From: Wohlfahrtiimonas larvae
GTDB taxonomy: Bacteria; Pseudomonadota; Gammaproteobacteria; Cardiobacteriales; Wohlfahrtiimonadaceae
Length of the DNA stretch: 64,000 nucleotides
Direction: 5' to 3'
Assembly (NCBI RefSeq): GCF_039543665.1
Contig: NZ_BAABKE010000002.1
Location: 310,001-374,000, forward strand
Shown: piece by piece, positions 27,840 to 37,463 of the stretch
Layout of the letters: the number at the start of each line of letters is the position of its first letter
How positions within the stretch are numbered: the first letter of the stretch is position 1
Position numbers and translations under genes: made by a program
The notes under the pieces: generated by a model
What the model was told of the DNA's origin: nothing
The model's input: the letters and a program-made list of their open reading frames with translations, nothing else
The model's database searches: none

Positions 27840-28580
27840 TTAAGATAAAATATCGTGGTTTTCTTTTAAAATCTCTAAAATAGAGCTTTCTAAATTTGGG
27901 CCACTTAAACGAAAATGCGAAGCGTCAACCCATGATGTGCCAAAGCGATTGATAACTTCTTCCAGATATTGTGAAGCTTCTGAAAAGCTATTATTGTTTG
28001 TTTGTATATGAATGCCAACATTTGGGTTCATATCTTGGATAACATGTAGAATCATTTGTACCATTGTTAATGTAACTTGTTGGCGATTACGGCCAGAAGT
28101 TGTTTTAATAAAATCCATACTACTTCGTACAGCTAATTCTGAAGCTTTTCTAATCCATTTAGCATCTTGTAATATGCCTGCTTCAATGGTTAATTTTAAA
28201 GGATAATCGCCTGCAACATCTCGTAATTTAGTTAAAAATTGTAAGCAGAGCCCTGCTTGGCGATTGACCAATGCTTGATAAGGAAATACTAAATCAATTT
28301 CATCTGTACCTGCAGCGATTGCTGCTTTCATTTCTTGTGTAGCATTATATGTATTAAAATCCCCATTAGGGTAATTAATAATGGTTGAGATGATAGGGCA
28401 ATCTTCACCTAGAGTTTCTTTGATCGGAACTACATGCTGAGCAAAAGTTGTAATAGAGGCAATTTTACCTAAAGCATGAATATCTGATGTAAGTTTATTG
28501 CCATCAAAATTTAGATATAGATAGGGCATGTCAATAAGACCTATCATTTTTTGTGCAACTTTAAATTTTAATTCTTCCAT
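27840..28580 (-). CDS. DeoC-like aldolase, second active-site lysine lost
   Basis: 246 residues aligning along its length with E. coli-type deoxyribose-phosphate aldolase. Retained: the Asp in DEIDLVFPY and the Schiff-base Lys in SMDFIKTTSG. Lost: the second lysine and phosphate loop, where GFKPAGG is replaced by GIHIQTNNN; the N-terminal TLNDDDT segment is also altered. It may be an aldolase with a different substrate. Its start overlaps the MFS gene stop. Confidence 0.7.
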   Translation of the reverse strand: MEELKFKVAQKMIGLIDMPYLYLNFDGNKLTSDIHALGKIASITTFAQHVVPIKETLGEDCPIISTIINYPNGDFNTYNATQEMKAAIAAGTDEIDLVFPYQALVNRQAGLCLQFLTKLRDVAGDYPLKLTIEAGILQDAKWIRKASELAVRSSMDFIKTTSGRNRQQVTLTMVQMILHVIQDMNPNVGIHIQTNNNSFSEASQYLEEVINRFGTSWVDASHFRLSGPNLESSILEILKENHDILS

Positions 28581-29830
28581 TAAGCAATCACTTCGTCGGT
28601 TGTTTCTGTGTTCGATTGTTTGGTAGGTTTAATTGGGTTTTGCATTGGCCATGCAATCACAAACCATAAGGCAGTGAGTAAAAATGTGAGATAAAAGACG
28701 TATTGTACACCGAAATATCCACTAATGACTGAACCTAGCATGCCACCAATAGAAGCACCTAGAAACTGAGATGAGGAGAAGATCCCCATAATTGTACCGC
28801 GATAATTTTGGTCTGCAAATCTTGACATTAAAGAAGGCTGAGATGCTTCCATGATATTAAAGCCAAAGAAAAACAATGCAAGGCTAATGATGATTAGCCA
28901 ACGGCTGCCATCAGCAGAAATTAACATGAATAGATAAGAGGCCGCTAATAGGATGATTGCAAACAAAAATAAAATTCTATGCTTGTAAAATTTCTCTGCT
29001 AAACCTACAAAAATAAACATTACAATGATAGAAACAAAAAATGTTGCTGTGTAATAGAATGCGGAGGAAACGGTAGAGATTTCTAATTGTTTAAAGAGAA
29101 TGGGTAATGTTGCAAATGTCATTGTGAGTAGTAAGTGCAGCATAAAGGCACCAAAGTATAAGCGCACAACATTGTTTTCTTTGAAAGCGATTTGTGCAAG
29201 CTCTTTAAAGCTTTCTTTATGATGATCGGCTTTAGGAGGGATAGGAATTTCTGGAATATATTTAATGGTTACATAAATGCCAGCCAATCCTAGAAGTGCA
29301 CATAATCCAAAAATACCATAGCCTTTTGCTAGATAATAAATGATTGGCGCTATGGAAATTGCAATACCAAAAGTTAAACCAATACTAACGCCGATAAAAG
29401 CCATAACTTTCGAGCGAATTTGTTCTCTTGTTAAATCAGTTGCCATTGCTAATACAACTGCAGATACAGCGCCAGAACCTTGGATAATTCTACCTAAGAT
29501 CGCGATATAAATATTAGAGGTAAAAACTAATACTAAACTACCTAAAGTAAATAACGCTAATCCAACAATTAAAGCTGGCTTTCTACCAATTTTATCAGAA
29601 ACAATACCAAAAATGGGTTGTAGTAATATTTGAGTAATGGCATAACTGGCAAAAACAAGCCCTGTTAATACTGGTGTGGAACCTTCTAAACTTTGGCTGT
29701 ATGTAACTAGGATGGGTAATATAATAAAAATGCCAAGCATTCTGATAGAGAAAAGTCCCGCTAATTTAGCTGTTAGACCTTTTTCGTCCGTTGTAAATTT
29801 AGAACTTGTATTAACAGATGATTCCAACAT
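28580..29830 (-). CDS. MFS transporter, YajR-like
   Basis: 416 residues, 12 membrane helices. Motif A-like GIVSDKIGRKPALIVG after helix 2, and IQGSGAVSAVVLAMATDLTREQIRSKVMAFIGVS, which is very like YajR. It stops after the twelfth helix with a short tail, so the C-terminal YAM domain of E. coli YajR is absent. Drug or metabolite export is likely, with substrate unknown. First gene of a four-gene leftward operon. Confidence 0.82.
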   Translation of the reverse strand: MLESSVNTSSKFTTDEKGLTAKLAGLFSIRMLGIFIILPILVTYSQSLEGSTPVLTGLVFASYAITQILLQPIFGIVSDKIGRKPALIVGLALFTLGSLVLVFTSNIYIAILGRIIQGSGAVSAVVLAMATDLTREQIRSKVMAFIGVSIGLTFGIAISIAPIIYYLAKGYGIFGLCALLGLAGIYVTIKYIPEIPIPPKADHHKESFKELAQIAFKENNVVRLYFGAFMLHLLLTMTFATLPILFKQLEISTVSSAFYYTATFFVSIIVMFIFVGLAEKFYKHRILFLFAIILLAASYLFMLISADGSRWLIIISLALFFFGFNIMEASQPSLMSRFADQNYRGTIMGIFSSSQFLGASIGGMLGSVISGYFGVQYVFYLTFLLTALWFVIAWPMQNPIKPTKQSNTETTDEVIA

Positions 29831-29864
29831 TATTAACTCTCTATTCCTTAAATATCACAGTTGA

Positions 29865-30704
29865 TTATACGTTATTTTGTATTGTGAGTGCAGTTTGATA
29901 AATATGGTTTTTAGATAGTTTAGTGATTTTTGTGGCGATATTAACTGCTTGTTTAAGGGGTAGCTCTGCCAATAAAATAACTAATAATTCATTTAAATCA
30001 ATTGTATCTGAAGTTTCAGAGTCGATATTTGCACCTTCAATAACTACTACATATTCGCCGCGTTGCTCATCTATATGTTCTTGGTAGTGGGCTAAAAGCT
30101 CTTCTAAAGTATTGGATAAATAACTTTCATAGTGTTTGGTCATTTCTCTGCCAATGAATGCATAGCGAGTTTCACCGAATATTGAGATTGCATCTTTAAG
30201 CATTTCAATAATTCTGTGGCTGGATTCATAGAAAATAAGTGTGCGAGGATCTTTTTTTAAAATTTCCATTTTACTTTTACGGCCAGAGGATTTAGCGGGT
30301 AAGAAACCTTCAAAACTAAATCGATCGGTAGCAATTCCAGAAACGGATAGTGCTGTAATAAGAGCGCTAACGCCTGGAATAGGAATAACTTTTTGTTCGT
30401 GTTCACGTAGTGCTCGTACTACTTTAAATCCTGGATCAGAGATTAGTGGTGTACCTGCATCAGAGATAATAGCAATAGATTGATTATTATTTAATAAGGA
30501 AAGGATTTCGTCGATGCGATCAGTTTCATTGTGGTCATGTAAAGAACGCATTGGTGTTGTAATATTAAAAAGTTGCATCAATTTTGCAGAGTGTCTTGTA
30601 TCTTCAGCGAAGATTAAATCGACAGTTTTTAAAGTTTCAATAGCGCGTGAAGACCAGTCCTCAATGTTACCAATGGGGGTCGCTACGACGTAACAAGTTG
30701 ACAT
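29865..30704 (-). CDS. rsmI: 16S rRNA (cytidine1402-2'-O)-methyltransferase RsmI
   Basis: 279 residues. Tetrapyrrole-methylase fold: VVATPIGNIEDWSSRAIETL, FAEDTRHSAKLM, SDAGTPLISDPGFKVV, PGVSALITALSVSG, FEGFLPAKSSGRKS. With RsmH it modifies C1402 in the ribosomal P site. Divergent from yraN, the common gammaproteobacterial pairing. Confidence 0.95.
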   Translation of the reverse strand: MSTCYVVATPIGNIEDWSSRAIETLKTVDLIFAEDTRHSAKLMQLFNITTPMRSLHDHNETDRIDEILSLLNNNQSIAIISDAGTPLISDPGFKVVRALREHEQKVIPIPGVSALITALSVSGIATDRFSFEGFLPAKSSGRKSKMEILKKDPRTLIFYESSHRIIEMLKDAISIFGETRYAFIGREMTKHYESYLSNTLEELLAHYQEHIDEQRGEYVVVIEGANIDSETSDTIDLNELLVILLAELPLKQAVNIATKITKLSKNHIYQTALTIQNNV

Positions 30705-30757
30705 AGAGCTCTCTGATTCATAAAGTTAAGGTTTATGATTATACAGGAAATCAGTCA

Positions 30758-31108
30758 ATGAGCGAACCGCAAATAATAGGCACATGGGGTGAAAATTTGG
30801 CGCGTGAATATTTGGAGTCTCAGGGCTTACATTTTGTGATGAGGAATTATCTTTGTAAAATGGGAGAGATTGATTTAATCATGCAAGATAATCAGACACT
30901 GATTTTTGTAGAGGTTCGTGTACGAAATACGAAATTACATGGTAATCCGTTAGAAAGTATTACAGTGCAAAAACAGCGTAAAGTTAGAAAAACAGCAGAG
31001 CGATATTTACAACAAGTGAATCATCAAGGCGGTGCGAGAATAGATGTTATTGGGATTGATACATCTATGGCACCACCTGTGATTACATGGGTGGAAAATG
31101 CTTTCTAA
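30758..31108 (+). CDS. yraN: YraN/UPF0102 family endonuclease-fold protein
   Basis: 116 residues. GTWGENLAREYLESQGL then MGEIDLIMQDNQTLIFVEVRVR is the PD-(D/E)xK-like core, with Glu, Asp and ExR in place of the usual ExK. Exact role is unsettled in the family. Divergent from rsmI. Confidence 0.88.
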   Translation: MSEPQIIGTWGENLAREYLESQGLHFVMRNYLCKMGEIDLIMQDNQTLIFVEVRVRNTKLHGNPLESITVQKQRKVRKTAERYLQQVNHQGGARIDVIGIDTSMAPPVITWVENAF

Positions 31109-31120
31109 ATTTTAAATAGA

Positions 31121-32533
31121 TTACATTAAAAAGATGATATTTAGCAAAATGTAGATAGGGAGTAATGTTCCGATTGCAATTAAGGCATAGCCAAAAAATG
31201 TTGGCATTTTAACGCCTTGTTGTTCAGCAATGCTTTTGATCATAAAGTTCGGAGCATTAGCGATATAGGTGAGTGGTCCTGTAAAGACTGTTGCCATAGA
31301 TATTGTTAATAATGTTGTCGGGATGACATTCATTAAATACTGAGCACCATCAGGATTATCACCAATTGCCATTTTAAAGAATACAAGGTATGTCGGTGCA
31401 TTATCTAAGAAGGCAGATAATGTTGCTGTAATCCAGAAATAAACAACATTGATTGGTGCGCCTGTTTCATCATGTGCAAAACCCATAAGAAATTGTGTGG
31501 TAGGGTGGTTAGGAGATTGCAATATCAAAATAACTGGTGTGATGGTAAAAAAGATGCCTAAGAATATTTTTGCAACTTCTAATATGGGGGCCCAGTTGAA
31601 ATGATTCTCTTGACGCAACGTTTTAGGTGTGAATTTCAAAGAGATAAATATAACGATTAAAAATGTGATATCTCTAAAAATATTTTCTAGTGCAACATCT
31701 GTGTTATGGACTTTAAAATATACATTTGGATTCCAAAAGCCAGAAATAATAATGCCTGCTAAGATAATACCTATTAAAATAAAATTAAACTGCCCTTTAA
31801 TAACAATATGATTGGCCTTTAAAGGTTGTGTTGAGATATTTTCTTTTTCAAATAATTTACTGTCGATTAAGTAAAAGAGCATTAGTAAGATGCCTGAAGT
31901 GATAATGACAGGTAGCAGCATGTATTGTAGTGTCCAAAAGAAGCTAACACCTTCTAGAAAACCTAAGAATAATGGTGGATCTCCTAGTGGTGTTAAGCCT
32001 CCGCCAATATTAGCGACTAAGAATATGAAGAAAATAATAACGTGGACTTTATATTGTCTATTTTGGTTTGCTTGTAAAATTGGACGAATTAATAACATTG
32101 ATGCACCTGTCGTTCCCATAATAGATGCCAGTATGGTGCCAATGAGTAAAATAGTAACGTTAAGCGCGGGGCTAGGTGCGAATGTGCCAGAAATTTGAAT
32201 CCCGCTAGATACAACATATAAAGTTAGTAAAAGAAGTATGAAGGGGATATATTCGGATGAAACAGTATGAGTGAAAATTGAAACGCTAATGGGCGCACCA
32301 AAATTAATCAATAATGGAATAAAGAAGGCAACTCCCCAAGCAAAAGTAATTTTGCCATAGTGGTTTAACCATAGTTTTGGTGTGAGTAGTGGTAGAAATG
32401 CAATAGATGCTATCAGTCCAATGAAGGGAATGGTATATAAGATAGATAAGGATGAGCCATCAATGCTAGATGACGCAAAAGAAGTTTGGAATAAACTTTG
32501 TGTCAATAAAATAATCAATAAAAAAATGCGCAT
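31121..32533 (-). CDS. Sodium:proton antiporter / citrate-transporter-like membrane protein
   Basis: About 470 residues, 11-12 membrane segments, ion-transporter (NhaD/ArsB/CitM) superfamily. Markers: MGTTGASMLLIRPIL, NIGGGLTPLGDPPLFLGFL and, in the second half, LDNAPTYLVFF, the repeated re-entrant motifs of this fold. NhaD-like Na+/H+ exchange is the best guess; arsenite or dicarboxylate transport cannot be excluded. The frame opens at an upstream ATG (32560), but AGAGGG precedes ATG 32533, and that start gives a clean N-terminal hydrophobic segment. Confidence 0.72.
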   Translation of the reverse strand: MRIFLLIILLTQSLFQTSFASSSIDGSSLSILYTIPFIGLIASIAFLPLLTPKLWLNHYGKITFAWGVAFFIPLLINFGAPISVSIFTHTVSSEYIPFILLLLTLYVVSSGIQISGTFAPSPALNVTILLIGTILASIMGTTGASMLLIRPILQANQNRQYKVHVIIFFIFLVANIGGGLTPLGDPPLFLGFLEGVSFFWTLQYMLLPVIITSGILLMLFYLIDSKLFEKENISTQPLKANHIVIKGQFNFILIGIILAGIIISGFWNPNVYFKVHNTDVALENIFRDITFLIVIFISLKFTPKTLRQENHFNWAPILEVAKIFLGIFFTITPVILILQSPNHPTTQFLMGFAHDETGAPINVVYFWITATLSAFLDNAPTYLVFFKMAIGDNPDGAQYLMNVIPTTLLTISMATVFTGPLTYIANAPNFMIKSIAEQQGVKMPTFFGYALIAIGTLLPIYILLNIIFLM

Positions 32534-32814
32534 TACACCCTCTAAAAAATGATGTATCAAATGAGATTTGAATTTGGTGGAAAACCAGAATACGCTATAT
32601 CAGAGTGATAAAAACCGTGATTCAGTCAAATAAAGATGCTAATTGTTAATACTTTACCAAATAATTATATATGATTGGAAATAAGTTTCGTAATAAGTAT
32701 TGTATATAAAATGGTCTAACATAGATCGTCAGATTTTTTATTAGTAGTTTATACTAGATGTCACATTAAATTTAATATTAGCAATATTTAATTTGTTTTC
32801 ATAAAGGCTTTACA

Positions 32815-34089
32815 ATGAAATATAAAATAGTTTTTCGGGGAAAATTTAACTCGGAGGTAGATCAAGCGGATATTCTCGAAAATTTATCAGAATTATTTGA
32901 TGAGTCTAAAGATGATATTTATGAGCAGTTTTTTTTATCTAAAGATAAAACACAAATATTAATTTCAGGATTAAATAATGAAGATGCTATAGAGTATAAA
33001 GAAGCCTTAGCTGAAGCTGGCGTAGAAGCTGATATTGATATAGATTTAGACTTTGAGGATTTTGAAGATCTTTCATTAGGTGGTGGCCTTGATTCCACTG
33101 TAGCTTCTAAAGAAACATTAGGTAAGCCAGATCCTGAAATTGTATCTCCACAGGTGGCAACAAAACAGAATATTCGCCATCAGTTTTTGGAACCTCAAGA
33201 ATTTACCTTAATGGTGGATAATGGCGATGTTGAAAGTAATGAAATTAATCGTGTCGAAAAGTTAAAAAGAATTACAAAACAAAGAGCAGAATATTTAGAG
33301 ATAGATGATCAAGATGTACATGTTGAACCGCCCTTATTCCATAGTGGTGTTAGGATTGGTCGGTTAAGATTCTTATGTCGAATTACATTTGCATTGGCTA
33401 TTTTGATGGCTTGTTTGAATGTGTTTCCATTGTATTTAAAAACATATTTAGGAGATGCAGGTTTTATTCCTTCATTTTTGTTGGTATTTCTTGCATTTAC
33501 ATTTGTGATCATGGTTATTAGCCAAAGATTTTGCGATATAGATAATTTATCTATTAGTACCGTTACATTTGTTGTTGTTATTTTGGGAATATTGTTAATC
33601 AGCTTTTTTATCGGTAATTATGATGCTTTGACTGAGGCTAAAGTTAAGTTTGTTCAAGAATTTTTGCAAAGTAATTCTATGAGTCAGAATTTTTTCTCTA
33701 TGCAAAAAGTGTTGGAAGCTTATTTATCTGAGGTATCACAAAGGAATATTATTCAACAAGCCGATTCAATTGTGAAATGGATTATATATTTGTTGGTATT
33801 CTTTGGGGCGATTGTCTTATTTTCAACGCCAAGTATTGAAGGTAATAATCAGTTTGGATCACAATCATCAGAGCCTAATATGATGAGTTATATTATTTTT
33901 GTGATCAGCCTTTTGTGTTTGATTTATAGTATGGCATATCCATATAGTAGTAGAGAAAATAGGGTTGCGCATAGGGTATATCAAAATGAAATGTATGAAT
34001 ATTTAGGGTTGTTAAAACCACTTCCTGATGACTTTGAGCGTATTTATAAAGAGCATTTACAGAAAACTCAACAAAAGCTTGGTAATTAA
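32815..34089 (+). CDS. Unknown membrane protein with acidic N-terminal domain
   Basis: 424 residues; not confidently recognised. Residues 1-75 look like a small alpha/beta domain (MKYKIVFRGKFNSEVDQAD ... ISGLNNEDAIEYKEALAEAG) ending in an acidic run (DIDIDLDFEDFEDL). Residues 80-180 are polar. From about 180 there are four or five hydrophobic segments beginning GRLRFLCRITFALAILMA, reminiscent of DUF805-type proteins. The C-terminal 50 residues are soluble. Stands alone upstream of lepA. Confidence 0.6.
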   Translation: MKYKIVFRGKFNSEVDQADILENLSELFDESKDDIYEQFFLSKDKTQILISGLNNEDAIEYKEALAEAGVEADIDIDLDFEDFEDLSLGGGLDSTVASKETLGKPDPEIVSPQVATKQNIRHQFLEPQEFTLMVDNGDVESNEINRVEKLKRITKQRAEYLEIDDQDVHVEPPLFHSGVRIGRLRFLCRITFALAILMACLNVFPLYLKTYLGDAGFIPSFLLVFLAFTFVIMVISQRFCDIDNLSISTVTFVVVILGILLISFFIGNYDALTEAKVKFVQEFLQSNSMSQNFFSMQKVLEAYLSEVSQRNIIQQADSIVKWIIYLLVFFGAIVLFSTPSIEGNNQFGSQSSEPNMMSYIIFVISLLCLIYSMAYPYSSRENRVAHRVYQNEMYEYLGLLKPLPDDFERIYKEHLQKTQQKLGN

Positions 34090-34119
34090 TTTATAATTGA
34101 TAGACCGTAATTTGAATTC

Positions 34120-34148
34120 AGGAGAGAAATCATATAGAGTTCTCTCCT
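34120..34148 (+). terminator. Hairpin upstream of lepA
   Basis: AGGAGAGAA / TTCTCTCCT, perfect 9-bp stem with an 11-nt loop. It is followed by CTTTATTTG, an imperfect T-tract. Probably the terminator of the preceding gene; it might instead lie in the lepA leader. Confidence 0.5.
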
Positions 34149-34172
34149 CTTTATTTGATAGAAATTAACTGC

Positions 34173-35966
34173 ATGAAGAATATTAGAAACTTTTCCATTA
34201 TTGCCCACATTGATCATGGTAAATCCACGATTGCTGATCGTTTTATTCAAATTTGTGATGGATTGAGCGACCGCGAAATGGAGGCTCAAGTTTTAGACTC
34301 TATGGACATTGAAAGAGAGCGTGGTATTACAATTAAGGCGCACTCAGTATCTTTAGACTATAAAGCTCGAAATGGTGAGGTTTATCATTTAAACTTTATC
34401 GATACGCCTGGGCATGTTGACTTCTCGTACGAAGTATCTCGCTCATTGTTTGCTTGTGAGGGTGCATTATTAGTTGTGGATGCAGCACAAGGCGTAGAAG
34501 CTCAATCAGTTGCAAACTGTTATACGGCGATTGATCATGGTTTAGAAGTTGTGCCTGTATTAAATAAAATTGATTTGCCCGCTGCTGATCCTATGAAAGT
34601 TGCAGCTGAAATTGAAGATATTATTGGTATTGAAGCAATGGATGCAGTGACGTGTTCTGCTAAAACTGGGATGGGTGTTGAAGATGTTTTAGAAGAGCTG
34701 GTGACAAAAGTACCAGCGCCTAAAGGTGATCCAAACGCGCCTTTAAAAGCATTGATCATCGATTCTTGGTTTGATCCATATGTTGGCGTTATATCATTGG
34801 TACGTATTTTTGATGGTGTTTTGAAACCACGAGATAAGATGCAAGTGATGAGTAGTAAGCGCGTTTATCAAGTGAGCCATGTTGGAGTGTTTACACCAAA
34901 ACGTGAAGACAAAAAGGAACTATCAGCAGGGCAAGTAGGTTTTGTCATTGCGGGAATTAAAGATATTGATGGTGTGCCTGTTGGTGATACCTTAACTCTA
35001 GAAAATAACCCTGCTGCTGAAGCTGTTCCAGGATTTCAAAAAGTACAGTCAAGAGTTTTTTCAGGATTATTTCCTGTAGATTCTACGGAATATGAAAACT
35101 TACGTGAAGCATTACAAAAACTCCGTTTAAATGATGCATCATTAAACTTTGAGCCTGAATCTTCTCAAGCATTAGGATTTGGTTTTCGTTGTGGTTTCTT
35201 AGGAATGCTACACATGGAAATTATTCAAGAGCGTTTAGAGCGTGAATATGATTTAGATTTAATCACAACTGCACCAACAGTGATTTATGAGTTAGAAAAA
35301 ACTGATGGTGAAGTAACGATGATTGATAATCCAAATGATCTTCCACCTCCTAATAAAATTAAAGAATTAAGAGAGCCCATTATTCGTGCAAATATTTTAA
35401 CGCCACAAGAATATTTGGGTAATATTATCACTTTATGCGTTGAAAAACGTGGTGTTCAAAAAAATCTTGTTTATGCAGGCTCACAAGTACAACTGCAATT
35501 TGAATTACCAATGAGCGAAGTGGTTTTAGATTTCTTCGACCGTTTAAAATCAATTTCCCGTGGTTATGCTTCATTTGATTATGAGTTTGTACGTTATGAA
35601 CCTGCAAATTTAGTTAAAGTTGACATTTTAATCAATGGTGAAATGGTGGATGCTTTAGCACTAATCATCCATAAAGATAATGCTGTTTATCGTGGTCGAG
35701 AGTTGGTTGAAAAAATGCGTGAATTAATTCCTCGCCAAATGTTTGATATCGCAATTCAAGCTGCTATTGGTGCAAATATCATTGCACGAAGCACTGTTAA
35801 AGCAATGCGAAAAGACGTATTAGCAAAATGTTATGGTGGTGATGTCAGCCGTAAACGTAAACTATTAGAAAAACAGAAAGCAGGTAAGAAACGTATGAAG
35901 CAAGTGGGAAATGTTGAAATTCCACAATCTGCATTCCTAGCTGTTTTACAAACTGGTAGTAAATAA
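34173..35966 (+). CDS. lepA: Elongation factor 4 / LepA
   Basis: 597 residues, E. coli length 599. Translational GTPase that acts on the ribosome during initiation or back-translocation. G-motifs: AHIDHGKST, DTPGHVDF, NKIDLP, SAKTGMG. The LepA-specific C-terminal domain ends with RKRKLLEKQKAGKKRMKQVG. I start at ATG 34173 (MKNIRNFSI) rather than the upstream TTG. lepB follows 13 bp later, as in many gammaproteobacteria. Confidence 0.96.
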   Translation: MKNIRNFSIIAHIDHGKSTIADRFIQICDGLSDREMEAQVLDSMDIERERGITIKAHSVSLDYKARNGEVYHLNFIDTPGHVDFSYEVSRSLFACEGALLVVDAAQGVEAQSVANCYTAIDHGLEVVPVLNKIDLPAADPMKVAAEIEDIIGIEAMDAVTCSAKTGMGVEDVLEELVTKVPAPKGDPNAPLKALIIDSWFDPYVGVISLVRIFDGVLKPRDKMQVMSSKRVYQVSHVGVFTPKREDKKELSAGQVGFVIAGIKDIDGVPVGDTLTLENNPAAEAVPGFQKVQSRVFSGLFPVDSTEYENLREALQKLRLNDASLNFEPESSQALGFGFRCGFLGMLHMEIIQERLEREYDLDLITTAPTVIYELEKTDGEVTMIDNPNDLPPPNKIKELREPIIRANILTPQEYLGNIITLCVEKRGVQKNLVYAGSQVQLQFELPMSEVVLDFFDRLKSISRGYASFDYEFVRYEPANLVKVDILINGEMVDALALIIHKDNAVYRGRELVEKMRELIPRQMFDIAIQAAIGANIIARSTVKAMRKDVLAKCYGGDVSRKRKLLEKQKAGKKRMKQVGNVEIPQSAFLAVLQTGSK

Positions 35967-35979
35967 ATAAGGATTGATT

Positions 35980-36786
35980 ATGTTTTCCCAATTTACACAT
36001 TATTTGGCCATCGCGATTGTTATTTCCGTGCCAATTACAGGTATTATTTTATTGATAGATCGCCTTTATTTTAGAAAAAATAGAGAGAAAGATGCAAAAT
36101 TACCTGTGATTGTAGATTGGGCGGCTTTTTTATTTCCAGTAGTATTAGTTCTGACAGTATTGCGTTCTTTTATTGCAGAGCCTTTTATTATCCCAAGTGG
36201 TTCTATGCAGCCAACTTTATATGCAGGTGATATGATTGTGGCTAATCGTTGGTCTTTTGGCTTGCGTTATCCAATCACAAACAAACGTATCTTCAGTGAA
36301 GAAGGTGATGGCGTTAACCGTGGTGATATTGCTGTATTTAAATATCCTGTAGATCCTCGCATTAATTATATTAAACGTATTGTTGGTATTCCTGGTGATG
36401 TTATTGACTATAAAAATAAAGTGTTAACTGTCAATGGAGAGCCGGTTCAATATGAATATGTAAGTGCAGCATTAGAGCCTACTTCTGAAATGATTTATAC
36501 AGAGTTTTTACCTTCTGAAAATGGTGTTGTAGAGCATGGAATTCAGGTTGCACCTTATAATACAACAGCAGATCATGGTATGGGATTAAAGCAACAATTT
36601 CCTTTTAAAGTGCCGGAAGGTAAATATTTGGCCTTTGGTGATAACCGTGACAACAGTGCAGATAGTCGTTTTTGGGGGTTTGTTGCCGACGATCAACTCG
36701 TTGGCAAAGCCAATTTTATATGGATGAACTATAAATGTGTAACACAGTTGAAAGATTGTGGTCATATTTTTACAATACTTAAGTAG
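35980..36786 (+). CDS. lepB: Signal peptidase I
   Basis: About 268 residues. Cleaves signal peptides on the periplasmic face. Two N-terminal membrane segments (about 5-25 and 45-65), nucleophile Ser in IPSGSMQPTL, general-base Lys in YIKRIVGIPGD, and the GDNRDNSADSRFWG box. AAGGA lies before ATG 35980. Co-transcribed with lepA, rnc and era. Confidence 0.95.
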   Translation: MFSQFTHYLAIAIVISVPITGIILLIDRLYFRKNREKDAKLPVIVDWAAFLFPVVLVLTVLRSFIAEPFIIPSGSMQPTLYAGDMIVANRWSFGLRYPITNKRIFSEEGDGVNRGDIAVFKYPVDPRINYIKRIVGIPGDVIDYKNKVLTVNGEPVQYEYVSAALEPTSEMIYTEFLPSENGVVEHGIQVAPYNTTADHGMGLKQQFPFKVPEGKYLAFGDNRDNSADSRFWGFVADDQLVGKANFIWMNYKCVTQLKDCGHIFTILK

Positions 36787-36788
36787 TT

Positions 36789-37463
36789 ATGTTAGAACAG
36801 TTACAAAAAAAATTAGATTATCATTTCAAAGATATCGCTTTATTAAAGCAAGCTTTAGTTCATAGATCGGTCTCGCGTTCTCATAATGAACGTTTAGAGT
36901 TTTTAGGTGACGGTTGTTTAAATTTTATTATTGCATATGCATTATATGAACGATTTCCGGATGCTAAAGAAGGTGAGCTATCTAATATCCGTGCGCATTT
37001 AGTTAAAGAAAGTACATTGCATAAAATTGCTAAACTTTTAGAGTTACCTAAATACCTTGTCATAAGTTATGGTGAACGTAAAAATGATGGTGCAAAACGG
37101 GCAGGGATTTTAGCAGATACAGTGGAAGCGATTATTGCAGCTGTCTTCATAGATGGCGGTTTTGATGCTGCACAAAAAGTTGTTTTGACACTTTATGATT
37201 CTGAGCTACACACTATTCATGAAACATCATTTAAATGTGTAACAGAATCTGTTAAAGATCCAAAGAGCCGTTTACAAGAGCATTTGCAAGCTATTAATCA
37301 AAATATTCCAGAGTATGAAGTAGTTGCTATTGAAGGTCAGGATCATGCCCAGACGTTTAAAGTAGCGTGTCATGCTCAATCATTAACAACTATTGCAGAA
37401 GGAACAAGCAAAAAACGTGCTGAGCAAAATGCCGCACAATTAATGCTTGAGAAATTATTATGA
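36789..37463 (+). CDS. rnc: Ribonuclease III
   Basis: 224 residues. Cuts double-stranded RNA in rRNA processing and mRNA decay. Catalytic signature ERLEFLGDGCLNFII near residue 35 and a second acidic site in DTVEAIIAAVFIDGG; dsRNA-binding domain at about 150-222 (DPKSRLQEHLQ ... GTSKKRAEQNAAQLML). Overlaps era by 4 bp. Confidence 0.95.
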   Translation: MLEQLQKKLDYHFKDIALLKQALVHRSVSRSHNERLEFLGDGCLNFIIAYALYERFPDAKEGELSNIRAHLVKESTLHKIAKLLELPKYLVISYGERKNDGAKRAGILADTVEAIIAAVFIDGGFDAAQKVVLTLYDSELHTIHETSFKCVTESVKDPKSRLQEHLQAINQNIPEYEVVAIEGQDHAQTFKVACHAQSLTTIAEGTSKKRAEQNAAQLMLEKLL

